64,000 nucleotides of DNA from Sporosarcina jiandibaonis (GCF_013184495.1 NZ_JAAOIY010000001.1:1178001-1242000); one strand, 5' to 3'; counted from the first letter of the stretch, positions 53,228-61,493 are shown. Notes: generated by a model not told the origin, from the letters alone. Translations and numbers: made by a program.

Positions 53228-53256
53228 AGAATATCATTGAAACAATTATTCGTCAA
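53228..53256 (-). promoter_or_regulatory. Promoter of the larA operon
   Basis: On the minus strand TTGACG (53251-53256) and TATTCT (53228-53233) are 17 bases apart. This is the best match in the 323-base gap 53080-53402. The gap also holds the operator-like element, a cre-like site and the larE terminator. Confidence 0.6.
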
Positions 53257-53360
53257 TAATCATTTTCACATATGCATACTGACAGGCTTTACAGACAACC
53301 AAACTAACTAGATAATCATATTCCTCTTCTGAATGTCGCTAGTTTCTTCATTCGGAAACG

Positions 53361-53397
53361 AAAAGCACCTCACCATAAGATATAGTGAGGTGCTTTT
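53361..53397 (-). terminator. Terminator of larE
   Basis: AAAAGCACCTCAC and GTGAGGTGCTTTT form a perfect 13-bp stem. It lies six bases after the larE stop and ends the TRAP-larE unit. Confidence 0.9.
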
Positions 53398-53402
53398 AAT
53401 GG

Positions 53403-54230
53403 TTAGACGCTTTTCAGTACACTCTCAGGCAGCTCTTCGTTCATGCTGCCAGTACGGTATCCGCGTAAATCTAATGAAACATAAGTAAAGCCAAGTGATT
53501 TAAGTTTTAAATAGATGCTATCGCGTTGCTCGACTAGTTCGCTAATCTCTTCAGGAGTTACCTCAATGCGCGCAACGTTGTCGTGGTGACGCACACGGAC
53601 TTGCGGGAAGCCGATTTTTGCTAAAAAGATTTCAGCTTGATCAACTTGTTCGATTTTCTGTTTATCAATTTCGATGCCATAAGGAATTCTAGATGCGAGA
53701 CTGCATGATGCTGGCTTATCCCATACAGGTAGTTCTAATTGATTTGCAAGTTCGCGAACTTCCTTCTTATTGATCTTCGCTTCTTGCAACACACTGCGGG
53801 CGCCTGCTTCTTTTCTGGCACGCATGCCTGGGCGGAAGTCGTCCAAATCATCCATAATCATTCCATCTAAAACATAAGGATAATCCATGCGTTGTGCTAG
53901 CTCATTCAAGTGTGTATAAAGCATTTTCTTGCTGTAATACCAACTGTCTGGAGTGTTGGCAACGATATCTGGATTATCTAATTCTTTGATTTCTGTTTTA
54001 TAAACAGCGACACCCATATCTTCTGCAAGTTTAACCGCCTCTTCAAACTCTTGTTTACGAAATAACTCGGATGCAACAACAACTGCTAAAACTTGATCTC
54101 CAAGTTCTTCTTGTGCTCTTTTCAAAACTAAAGCACTATCCACACCGCCAGAAAAGGCAACCATGACGCGTCCCATGTCAGAAAGGATTTCACCTAGATG
54201 AAGATTCTTTTGTATAGTTGTTTCGTTCAT
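53403..54230 (-). CDS. larE: ATP-dependent sacrificial sulfur transferase LarE
   Basis: A 275-residue PP-loop enzyme that gives sulfur to the pincer cofactor precursor. The PP-loop is VAFSGGVDSALVL. Starting at ATG 54228-54230, which follows GTGAGGCG by seven bases, the cysteine in KPASCSLASRIPYG is residue 176. The sacrificial cysteine of Lactobacillus LarE has the same number. This suggests the sacrificial type rather than the [4Fe-4S] three-cysteine type. It is last in the TRAP transporter unit, apart from the larA-larB-larC2 operon but under a promoter with the same operator-like element, so the cofactor genes are probably co-regulated. Confidence 0.95.
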   Translation of the reverse strand: MNETTIQKNLHLGEILSDMGRVMVAFSGGVDSALVLKRAQEELGDQVLAVVVASELFRKQEFEEAVKLAEDMGVAVYKTEIKELDNPDIVANTPDSWYYSKKMLYTHLNELAQRMDYPYVLDGMIMDDLDDFRPGMRARKEAGARSVLQEAKINKKEVRELANQLELPVWDKPASCSLASRIPYGIEIDKQKIEQVDQAEIFLAKIGFPQVRVRHHDNVARIEVTPEEISELVEQRDSIYLKLKSLGFTYVSLDLRGYRTGSMNEELPESVLKSV

Positions 54231-54353
54231 ATCCAATCGCCTCACTTTTCTCCTTTTATCAAGGATAATTAATTAATCTCTCTATATTCAGCTTAATTTT
54301 CACAAGAGTAAATGTCAACTAAGCACGACTATTGATTAAAGACCAATAGTAGC

Positions 54354-55634
54354 CTATTTTGCAAGAAATTGCGGTAACCATAGTACCAAGCTCGGGATAA
54401 ATGTAATTAGCAATAATACTCCGATTAACACCGCATAGAATGGCAGCATCGATCTCGCAACTTTTTCTATCGGCAATCTACCTATTGCAGATCCAACGAA
54501 TAGAACGGATCCTACTGGCGGCGTCACTAAGCCAATAGCTAAGTTAAGGACTAAAACGACTCCGAAGTGTACTGGATCCATCCCGACACTGACCGCTATT
54601 GGCAGTAAAATTGGCGTCGTGATAAGGATTAATGGCGCCATATCCATAACCATTCCAAGTAACAATAATATTAAGTTGATCAATAGTAATGTCGTAATGT
54701 CGTTAGGTGAAACTGCTAAAATAAAGTCCGTTGCCATCGCAGGAACTTTTAACAAAGCTAAAAGCCATCCGAATCCAGATGAAGCCGCGATTAAAAACAT
54801 GACCATGGACAGCGTTCTAAATGTGCGATATAGAATCACTTTGAAACGCATAATTGAAATATCTCTATACACGAAAAATGTAATGATAAATGCATATAGA
54901 GCCCCAATTGCTGCCGATTCAGTTGCTGTGAAAATACCCGAGATAATACCACCCATAATAATGACAGCAGTAAATAACCCTAGAAGACCTTCACGAATAA
55001 TTCTTGGAATTTCTTCTTTTTTAATCGGATCGCCTTTCGGGTAATTTCTTTTTACTGCCATTAAATATGTTAATACAAGTAAAGCAGCTCCTAGAAGTAA
55101 ACCTGGTATTACACCACCCATAAACAACGCACCGACAGAAACACCGCCAGCAGCTGTTGAATAGATAATCATATTATGACTCGGTGGAATAACTACACCT
55201 TGAGTCGCACTCGCAACAGTTGTACTCACCGCATAATCAGCATCGTACCCGCTCTTTTTCATCATTGGAATTAAAACAGAACCTAATGATGAAACGTCAG
55301 CAAGAGCAGATCCTGAAATTCCTCCAAAGAATGTACTCGTAACAACGTTTACCAGTGCCAATCCGCCTCGAATTCGTCCAATCATAACGTTCGCAAGATT
55401 GATGAGACGGCTTGAAATTCCGCCTTCGTTCATGATTTCCCCAGCAAGTATAAAGAATGGAATCGCGATTAGTGAAAATGAGTTCACGCCACCGACCATT
55501 CTTTGAACAATTGCTGCTAAATCGATATTCATATACAGGCCGGTAATTAAAGAGGATGCCGCTAAGGTCAGAGCAATAGGAACTCTTAACAACAACAGCA
55601 AAATAAAAGTACCAAGTAGTAAAAATATTGCCAT
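54354..55634 (-). CDS. dctM: TRAP transporter large membrane subunit DctM
   Basis: A 426-residue membrane protein with about 12 hydrophobic segments, the ion-coupled channel of a TRAP transporter. Typical stretches are IAIPFFILAGEIMNEGGIS, STFFGGISGSALADVSSLG, TQGVVIPPSHNMIIYS and VGLVTPPVGSVLFVG. It starts four bases after dctQ, so the two are coupled. The cluster context (UxaE, aldonate enzymes) points to a hexuronate or aldonate substrate. Confidence 0.95.
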   Translation of the reverse strand: MAIFLLLGTFILLLLLRVPIALTLAASSLITGLYMNIDLAAIVQRMVGGVNSFSLIAIPFFILAGEIMNEGGISSRLINLANVMIGRIRGGLALVNVVTSTFFGGISGSALADVSSLGSVLIPMMKKSGYDADYAVSTTVASATQGVVIPPSHNMIIYSTAAGGVSVGALFMGGVIPGLLLGAALLVLTYLMAVKRNYPKGDPIKKEEIPRIIREGLLGLFTAVIIMGGIISGIFTATESAAIGALYAFIITFFVYRDISIMRFKVILYRTFRTLSMVMFLIAASSGFGWLLALLKVPAMATDFILAVSPNDITTLLLINLILLLLGMVMDMAPLILITTPILLPIAVSVGMDPVHFGVVLVLNLAIGLVTPPVGSVLFVGSAIGRLPIEKVARSMLPFYAVLIGVLLLITFIPSLVLWLPQFLAK

Positions 55635-55637
55635 CTC

Positions 55638-56168
55638 TTATGCCTCCCCCTCTTCGATTGCATCAATAGCGTCGGTATCAATCTCATCGTTATATTCTTG
55701 ATGCAGCCCTTTTACGAACAATAATTCAATTCCGTACATTAAAATATAAAATCCTGTTATCGGTAATACTGCATAAAGCACACTCGATGGAAGGCCTGTT
55801 CCAGCCATAGTCGAACCGCCCATTAACACTGTGAAATTCCAACCATAATAAATCAATACAACACCAAAACCAATAATTAATACCTTTGCAAATAAATCAC
55901 AAGCAGTCTGCAATTTCTCGGGGAATGCATCTACAAGGAAGCTCACACCGATATGGAGCTTTTGTTTAAAACCATAGGCGACACCCAAAAAGCTCGTCCA
56001 AACAAAGAGTAACATCGAAAGTTCTTCTGCCCATGACGGCGTGACTTTGAATAGTTGTCTCGAGAAAACCTGGTAAATAATTATTACAATCATCGCTAAC
56101 AATGCAGAGAGCGATATAAATACAAGCAAACGATCCAAGGCACTTTTAATAAATTTCAAGGCTTTCAT
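55638..56168 (-). CDS. dctQ: TRAP transporter small membrane subunit DctQ
   Basis: A 176-residue membrane protein with four hydrophobic segments. The conserved middle is PSWAEELSMLLFVWTSFLG, followed by AYGFKQKLHIGV, as expected for DctQ. It pairs with DctM. A hairpin lies in the 105-base gap between the binding-protein gene and this one. Confidence 0.93.
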   Translation of the reverse strand: MKALKFIKSALDRLLVFISLSALLAMIVIIIYQVFSRQLFKVTPSWAEELSMLLFVWTSFLGVAYGFKQKLHIGVSFLVDAFPEKLQTACDLFAKVLIIGFGVVLIYYGWNFTVLMGGSTMAGTGLPSSVLYAVLPITGFYILMYGIELLFVKGLHQEYNDEIDTDAIDAIEEGEA

Positions 56169-56238
56169 AACAGGCTCCTTTCATTTAGATATTTTAGATG
56201 ATTCACAGCGTGTATTTAATAATGTTTAATTCATAAAG

Positions 56239-56265
56239 GTAGAGGCGAGATATTCCCACCTCTAC
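56239..56265 (-). other. Intercistronic hairpin after the TRAP binding-protein gene
   Basis: GTAGAGG and CCTCTAC form a 7-bp stem around a 13-base loop, eight bases after the dctP stop codon. No T-run follows. It has the same place and probably the same job as the hairpins behind the three ABC binding-protein genes. Confidence 0.6.
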
Positions 56266-56273
56266 AATTGTTA

Positions 56274-57254
56274 TTATTTATTAAGTTTGTCGAGCCACTC
56301 TTTGTACTGTTCACCGTATTTTTCATAAATAGGTTCTACGGCTTCTCTCCAAGGAGCAAAGTCTGTCACTTCAAAAATTTCGTTTCCATTTTCAATAACA
56401 GCTTCTTTAGATTCCTGAGTTAATTTATCCCAAGCTTCGCGCTGAACAGCAACCGATTCAAGAGCTGCTTCTTTGAATGCTTTTTTATCTTCATCGCTGA
56501 GAGAATCCCATAGTTTTTGTGATGCCATAAGGATTTCAGGTGGACCAGTGTATTTGTTAACAGTAAAATATTTCGCTACTTCATAGTGATTTGAGGTGTA
56601 ATAACTTGGGAAGTTATTTTCTCCCCCTTCAAGTACGCCAGTTTGAATCGCTGAGTAAACCTCACCGTATTCCATAGGTGTTGCAGATGCTCCGAACGCT
56701 TCAAAAACACTAATCGCTAATTCAGATGGTTGAACACGAATTTTAAGACCCTTTAAATCTTCAGGTGTCTTAATCAATTTTTTGGAATTGTAAATACTTC
56801 TTTCACCTGAATCATAGAATGCAAGTCCGACTAGTTTAGATCCTTCAAATGTGTCAAGTAGCTCTTGACCTAACTCGCCGTTCAAATGTTCCCATTTAGC
56901 TTCTTCGCTTTCGAACAAATACGGTAATGATAGTACACCAATATCATCAGAGAATTCAGTTAGCGGTGTTGCGTTTACACGAGTTAAATCGATTGAACCT
57001 AGTTGCAGTTGCTCAACAACGCTCTTCTCATCACCTAGTTGACCGCCAGCAAACACGTCAATTTTATATCGTCCGTCTGTTTTTTCTTCAACGAGTTCAG
57101 CAAACTTCTTATCGCCAATTACTGTTGGATAGTCATCTGGGTGATTATCCGCTAATTTCAACGTGATTACATCGCCTGATTCCCCACCGCAAGCTGCCAA
57201 TACGAACACTGAAACGAAAAGTACTGACATTAACGCATACATTCTCTTCTTCAA
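56274..57254 (-). CDS. dctP: TRAP transporter substrate-binding lipoprotein DctP
   Basis: A 326-residue DctP-type binding protein. The lipoprotein signal ends in VLAAC with Cys22. The mature part opens ITLKLADNHPDDYPTVIG. The carboxylate-binding arginine of the family is in LKGLKIRVQPS. Family members bind sugar acids and other organic acids. Together with UxaE nearby a hexuronate is the likeliest ligand; mannonate, gluconate or tagaturonate are alternatives. The promoter at 57344-57372, two cre-like sites and the shared operator-like element lie upstream. Confidence 0.93.
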   Translation of the reverse strand: MKKRMYALMSVLFVSVFVLAACGGESGDVITLKLADNHPDDYPTVIGDKKFAELVEEKTDGRYKIDVFAGGQLGDEKSVVEQLQLGSIDLTRVNATPLTEFSDDIGVLSLPYLFESEEAKWEHLNGELGQELLDTFEGSKLVGLAFYDSGERSIYNSKKLIKTPEDLKGLKIRVQPSELAISVFEAFGASATPMEYGEVYSAIQTGVLEGGENNFPSYYTSNHYEVAKYFTVNKYTGPPEILMASQKLWDSLSDEDKKAFKEAALESVAVQREAWDKLTQESKEAVIENGNEIFEVTDFAPWREAVEPIYEKYGEQYKEWLDKLNK

Positions 57255-57286
57255 TAGTATCTCTCCTCTTTTTATATGATTACTAG

Positions 57287-57300
57287 TTTAACCGCTTTCA
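57287..57300 (-). promoter_or_regulatory. cre-like site in the TRAP leader
   Basis: TGAAAGCGGTTAAA on the minus strand matches cre at 13 of 14 positions. It lies between the predicted transcription start and the dctP start codon. Confidence 0.45.
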
Positions 57301-57312
57301 TTACAGTAATTA

Positions 57313-57331
57313 TTTTGACTAGTAAACAAAC
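57313..57331 (-). promoter_or_regulatory. Shared operator-like element, TRAP operon copy
   Basis: TTTTGACTAGTAAACAAAC lies just downstream of the predicted TRAP promoter and is 15 of 19 identical, in the same orientation, to the element at 53199-53217. Confidence 0.55.
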
Positions 57332-57343
57332 TAATTTGATTTC

Positions 57344-57372
57344 ATTATAGATGTAAGCGCTTTACTTTTCAA
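57344..57372 (-). promoter_or_regulatory. Promoter of the TRAP-larE operon with embedded cre-like site
   Basis: On the minus strand TTGAAA (57367-57372) and a perfect TATAAT (57344-57349) are 17 bases apart. A cre-like palindrome, TGTAAGCGCTTTAC (57352-57365), fills the spacer, so CcpA would compete with RNA polymerase directly. Confidence 0.7.
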
Positions 57373-57491
57373 GCTCTTTTTTGTTAATTCATAAATTGCG
57401 TAATTTTTAACTATCTTAATCCTGTTCAGTCCATTGTAGAATCGCAGTTTAATTGCCTACTACCGTCAGATAACCATATAAATAAGCAAAC

Positions 57492-57516
57492 AAAAAGATG
57501 AGGGAAGGCTCCCCCA
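57492..57516 (-). terminator. Terminator of uxaE
   Basis: On the minus strand TGGGGGA and TCCCTCA pair (one G-T pair) around GCCT and are followed by TCTTTTTG, 20 bases after the uxaE stop codon. Confidence 0.65.
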
Positions 57517-57536
57517 CCTTTAAACTTTTGCTATTC

Positions 57537-59030
57537 TTAAAGACCTAATAATTCAATATGTCTACCGATATGGCTAACGAGTGCCGCACGGTAGTCATCT
57601 TCGTGTTCGTCGAGTGTTTTAAAGAATTCATCTCTGAAAACAAATTCATCTTTATCGTCTTTAGCCGTTAAAATTAATCCATAAGTGACGTGGAATAATT
57701 GACGGGCTGCATCGTCATTCATATATTCTGCAAGTTGATCATCTGACACATTATCAAGTGAAGCGACGCTGTCTAAGTCTGGCGTTACATGGTAATACTT
57801 CAGCGCTTCTTCAAAGTTTTCGAGGGCAAATGTATGCATGCGTCTGTATAAACCAGGATTCACATTTGCAATCACACGAATTGCTTCAAGCCAGTTCGTT
57901 CCTGCAGTTTTCACGTGGAAAATCCCTTTTGTATATCTCGCGATAATCGGGAATACCATGAACTTATCACTGCCGGAATGGATACTTAGTTTGTAACCAA
58001 AGTGTTCTGCAATCAGAGCGTGCTCGCGAAGTTCAACTTCAAACTGTTCAACGTCTCCGATGTAGTCGATTCCCTTTTGGAATTCCCCGCAGAATCTTGG
58101 TGCTAGACTGACAACTGTCACGCCTCTTTCGATGAGTTCATTTGCAACGAAGAAGTGAGAAATCGGTGCTGTAACCGTTTCTGTTTCATCAATCGAAATT
58201 TCAAAGTCGATTGCGCGATCTTCCTTACTGATGTATTCATTATAGATATGTGTCGTGTATGTAATCGCTTCATCGTAAAGCAAGATGTTTCTCATCAAAG
58301 AAGCTTCGTCAAATGACAGCGATAAACCATTCACTTCAAATGTTTTGTTTAAATACTTATCGAAATAGCGTTGTTTGACTTCTTCAGGTACATTGTTAAA
58401 TTCCTCAGCGATTACTTCATCAGATGCTTCTTCAATTGTTTTATCAATCTGATCCGAACAGTCCAGCGTAATCATGGATACGCCTAATGATAAAGCATAT
58501 TTAATATCCGATTCTTCTTTAATATGGTCGCCGTCTGCACCGTAACCGCCTTTATAGCCTTCTTGGAACACTGCGAATGCAGCAGCGTCAAGCATATCTG
58601 TCATTGAACGATTTGTCAGTGTCAATTCGCGAATACTTTGCTGTGCAAGAACTGGTTTAATTTCTTTCCCTTTGACCGTTTCAATATGTCCTGGGGAAGC
58701 TAAGCCTAGGCGATCTCCCAAACCGATTGTTGCAATTTCAGTGCCAAATGCGCGTGGTGCTGTATAATCGAAATAACGGTTCAGTACGAGACGGTTTTCA
58801 TAGGTTAAAGGACAAGCCTTCCCTTTTCCGCCGATGTCCGTGCCTTCTAAGTCGTCGTATAGTTGGCCATTACCTGTTGCTAGAATATATTTTTCCGCTT
58901 GATCTTTAACCATCAATAAATGGACATCATCACTAGTCGTGTGAGATTCTTTGTATACTTTTAGTCCAGCTGAGTCTGAAGCTATTTTTCCTTGTGCTAA
59001 TAAATCAATCGTTGGTAATAAGTGCTCCAT
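57537..59030 (-). CDS. uxaE: Tagaturonate epimerase
   Basis: A 497-residue protein matching the tagaturonate/fructuronate epimerase family UxaE: FGLGDRLGLASPGHIE-type region (GLGDRLGLASPGH), YGADGDHIKEESDIKYAL, APRFCGEFQKGIDYIGD and SIHSGSDKFMVFPII. It interconverts D-tagaturonate and D-fructuronate, linking galacturonate and glucuronate routes. It is its own unit, upstream of the TRAP genes on the same strand. A perfect 20-bp palindrome overlaps its -10 region. No uronate isomerase (UxaC) or mannonate dehydratase (UxuA) gene is in the window. The lack of UxuA here fits the alternative route proposed in the findings, but both may lie elsewhere. Confidence 0.88.
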   Translation of the reverse strand: MEHLLPTIDLLAQGKIASDSAGLKVYKESHTTSDDVHLLMVKDQAEKYILATGNGQLYDDLEGTDIGGKGKACPLTYENRLVLNRYFDYTAPRAFGTEIATIGLGDRLGLASPGHIETVKGKEIKPVLAQQSIRELTLTNRSMTDMLDAAAFAVFQEGYKGGYGADGDHIKEESDIKYALSLGVSMITLDCSDQIDKTIEEASDEVIAEEFNNVPEEVKQRYFDKYLNKTFEVNGLSLSFDEASLMRNILLYDEAITYTTHIYNEYISKEDRAIDFEISIDETETVTAPISHFFVANELIERGVTVVSLAPRFCGEFQKGIDYIGDVEQFEVELREHALIAEHFGYKLSIHSGSDKFMVFPIIARYTKGIFHVKTAGTNWLEAIRVIANVNPGLYRRMHTFALENFEEALKYYHVTPDLDSVASLDNVSDDQLAEYMNDDAARQLFHVTYGLILTAKDDKDEFVFRDEFFKTLDEHEDDYRAALVSHIGRHIELLGL

Positions 59031-59081
59031 GAGATCAATCCTTTTTAGTTTATTTAAAAGTCATACTATTGGACAACAAGA

Positions 59082-59101
59082 AAATAACAACGTTGTTATT
59101 T
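59082..59101. promoter_or_regulatory. Perfect 20-bp palindrome at the uxaE promoter
   Basis: AAATAACAACGTTGTTATTT is symmetrical through all 20 bases with a central CG, as in LacI-family operators. On the minus strand a -10-like TATAAA (59099-59104) overlaps its edge, with TTTCAT 16 bases upstream as a possible -35. Binding here should repress uxaE and possibly affect the divergent gene at 59201. Confidence 0.6.
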
Positions 59102-59200
59102 ATATGGTATCTGATTTATAATGAAAGAGCAAGAACATTCTTGCACGGACATAGGATAATTGAAAACGAATTCATCATATAGAAACGGGGTTTTTATTGC

Positions 59201-60514
59201 GTGCAATCAACGAAAGGCATATCGTATAGGCAGTTAAGTGCTTTTTTTATTCCCTTAGGGGTCTCGGCCAGTTTGACTTCAGTAACACATGTAATTATTA
59301 ACGGAACATTGAGCAGGGGCGAAAATGCTGTTTTCATTATTGCATGTTATGCGGTTGCTTTGTCTTTGTTCGGGATAATTGAACGTCCCATGATTGTTTT
59401 CCGTCAAACTTCTTCTGCATTGGTGACCGATCGAAAGTCGTTTAAACTAATCGGCAAATTCTTCATATATGTTTTGGCCGTGACGATGCTATTAAGTGCC
59501 GGGGTGGCGTTTAGCCCCATAGGCGGTTGGATGTATACAAACATTTTCGGTGCTACGCCCGATATGGTAAAAGCGATTTCCGTTACATTTCAAGTCATTC
59601 TCTTAGTCATTATTTTTTCTGGGATTCGAGGGCTATATCAAGGGATTATTATTACGCAGTTAGCGACAAACTGGTTGACGATTGGGGTTGTTGTCCGTCT
59701 TATTGCGATGTTTATCGCGGCTTACCTATTTGTTCATTTCGATTATATTACGAGTGTTAGCGGAGCGATTATTTTTCTCGTAGGGATGCTTGTGGAATGT
59801 CTTGTTAGTGTTTACAAAGGGAATTTGTTTTTACGAAAAGAATTGAATGTTAAGGATCCTTACCAATTAACACAAAAAGATGTTTCTAAATTTTATTTTC
59901 CGATGATGTATTATTTTCTGCTTCAAACGATTCTTATACCCGTCATTTATATTTTATTGGCAAAATCGCATGATATTGAAATGGGAATTGCCTCATTCGC
60001 GTTAGCTTTTAGTATTACCAATATGATTCTGGGTTTTTTCATGTATACGCATCAACTCGTCTTGCAATTTTATGAACATAATAAACAAAAAGTGATTAAA
60101 TTTCTGATTGTCGTTAGTATTTTACCAACATTATTGTTGTGCATATTATGCTATACGCCAGTGGGAATGTTGTATATGCGTGTGATTATGGGTGCGGATG
60201 AGGCATTGTCATTGGCAACAATCGCGGTGTTGAAGTTCTTTATTATTAAAACCCTTGTATTCCCTTGGGTGGATTTTCTAAATGGGTTTTTAATGCTGAA
60301 TAGGCAAACCAATAAAATGCTGCTTGCTCAAATTGGAAATATTATTGTCGTGATCGTAAGCCTGCTATTCTTCGTTCGAATTTCGCCGCATCTAAATGGT
60401 ATAAACGGCTCGATTGCCGCTTCATTGGGCGAGTTGGCTGGATTTATTATTGTTAGTTTTATTATTTATCGGATGAGTGACCGGTTTAGGGATAGGCAGA
60501 TGTTGAAACAGTAA
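59201..60514 (+). CDS. MVF/MATE-superfamily membrane protein (flippase-like)
   Basis: A 437-residue protein with 12 or more hydrophobic segments. The beginning, ISYRQLSAFFIPLGVSASLTS, and the regular spacing of segments resemble the multidrug/oligosaccharidyl-lipid/polysaccharide (MOP) exporters. I cannot place it in a named subfamily. It starts with GTG at 59201 after AACGGGG. It is divergent from uxaE, sharing a 170-base gap with the 20-bp palindrome, and has its own terminator. A role in uronate metabolism is not obvious; lipid-linked saccharide or drug export are the family options. Confidence 0.7.
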   Translation: MQSTKGISYRQLSAFFIPLGVSASLTSVTHVIINGTLSRGENAVFIIACYAVALSLFGIIERPMIVFRQTSSALVTDRKSFKLIGKFFIYVLAVTMLLSAGVAFSPIGGWMYTNIFGATPDMVKAISVTFQVILLVIIFSGIRGLYQGIIITQLATNWLTIGVVVRLIAMFIAAYLFVHFDYITSVSGAIIFLVGMLVECLVSVYKGNLFLRKELNVKDPYQLTQKDVSKFYFPMMYYFLLQTILIPVIYILLAKSHDIEMGIASFALAFSITNMILGFFMYTHQLVLQFYEHNKQKVIKFLIVVSILPTLLLCILCYTPVGMLYMRVIMGADEALSLATIAVLKFFIIKTLVFPWVDFLNGFLMLNRQTNKMLLAQIGNIIVVIVSLLFFVRISPHLNGINGSIAASLGELAGFIIVSFIIYRMSDRFRDRQMLKQ

Positions 60515-60542
60515 CGTCGGTGAGTTAGTCTAATAAAATTAA

Positions 60543-60586
60543 CCAAGTACTTGAATGATTTATTGTTCAGGTACTTGGATTTTTTA
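60543..60586 (+). terminator. Terminator of the flippase-like gene
   Basis: CCAAGTACTTGAA and TTCAGGTACTTGG form a 12-bp stem with one bulge, followed by ATTTTTT. It starts 29 bases after the stop codon. Confidence 0.85.
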
Positions 60587-60593
60587 ATATATC

Positions 60594-60718
60594 GTTGATT
60601 TCCGTTGCAGGCGGACGCTTTCCGCGGGCAACACCTCAGTCTCCTCGGCGCTTCGCTTCTGCGGGGCCTTCGGTTGATGCTGATTCCGCAGGAGTCGCCG
60701 CCCTCCACTCCAATCAAC
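60594..60718. repeat. GC-rich palindromic repeat element (about 125 bp)
   Basis: The stretch is bounded by GTTGATT and AATCAAC and is much richer in G and C than its surroundings. It holds TTCCGCGGGC, CTTCGCTTCTGCGGGG and CCGCAGGAGTCGCCGCC, which can fold into a large imperfect hairpin. From memory, similar elements are scattered through intergenic regions of Bacillaceae and Planococcaceae genomes. The reading frames across it are artefacts. The remaining bases of the gap 60515-60839 hold only the terminator. Confidence 0.65.
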
Positions 60719-60839
60719 TATAGATTCTATTATATATAGAAAGTCATTTAATGAAATTCCTCTAATGTGTTGACTCATTTGTACTCAAGAGTAATAGAAA
60801 AACCAAATCTTTCATAACCTATAACTGTTTCATTACTAT

Positions 60840-61493
60840 TTATTTCACGTACATCGCTAGTCTTGCTGATTCTATCATGCCCTCGCTAACCAATTTAGCC
60901 ATTTCGTTTGCGCCTTTTTCAGTGAAGTGTGTGCAATCGGTTCCGTTTACTGAGATCATGTAAAGCTCTTTTGCGTTTTCATAGCCGATTGATGATAAAT
61001 AGGCAATACTTCTTTCCATCAAATCAATAAGGAATACATCATTTTCCTTGGCCAACTCTTTCATTGCATTACAATAATCCTTGAAATCCATTAAAAATTC
61101 ACCATTAACATAATGAAGTCTGCCTACAGGAGTAATCAGCACGGGTATTGCATTTTTGGCTTTGGCTGCGTTGATATACTGCTGTAAATAGAATTTATAA
61201 CTGCCGTAAGGTTCTGTATAGCGTTCTGGTCGATCTTTTGTTGAGTCGTTATGTCCCATTTGAATGAAAAGGTAATCATTTGCGCTTATTTCTTCTGCTA
61301 TTTTAGCTAATCTACCTTCAGTGATGAATGTTTTGGAACTTCGGCCACCTACTGCATGGTTTTTGATAACTACGTCGTCTGTTAAATAATCCGCGATAAA
61401 TTGACCCCATCCCGCTTGTGGAAATTGTGTTGAATCATAATCACGGACCGTTGAGTCTGCAGCTAAATAGATTGCAACTTTATTTCTTGTCAT
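60840..61493 (-). CDS. Rhamnogalacturonan acetylesterase (CE12-like SGNH hydrolase)
   Basis: A 217-residue SGNH hydrolase. The catalytic serine is Ser14 in LAADSTV, block II glycine is in HAVGGRSSKTF, block III asparagine in MGHNDSTKDRP, and Asp186/His189 in GTDCTHFTEKGA. This is the pattern of rhamnogalacturonan acetylesterases such as YesT of Bacillus subtilis. No signal peptide is present, so it should remove acetyl groups from pectin oligosaccharides inside the cell. It follows the secreted pectate lyase gene and is separated from it by a terminator-like hairpin. Confidence 0.88.
   Translation of the reverse strand: MTRNKVAIYLAADSTVRDYDSTQFPQAGWGQFIADYLTDDVVIKNHAVGGRSSKTFITEGRLAKIAEEISANDYLFIQMGHNDSTKDRPERYTEPYGSYKFYLQQYINAAKAKNAIPVLITPVGRLHYVNGEFLMDFKDYCNAMKELAKENDVFLIDLMERSIAYLSSIGYENAKELYMISVNGTDCTHFTEKGANEMAKLVSEGMIESARLAMYVK

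Noticed and set aside
60466..60717. Minus-strand open frame of 83 codons and two neighbours
   Set aside because: They lie over the GC-rich repeat element and the terminator, have no ribosome site and arise from the repeat's base composition.
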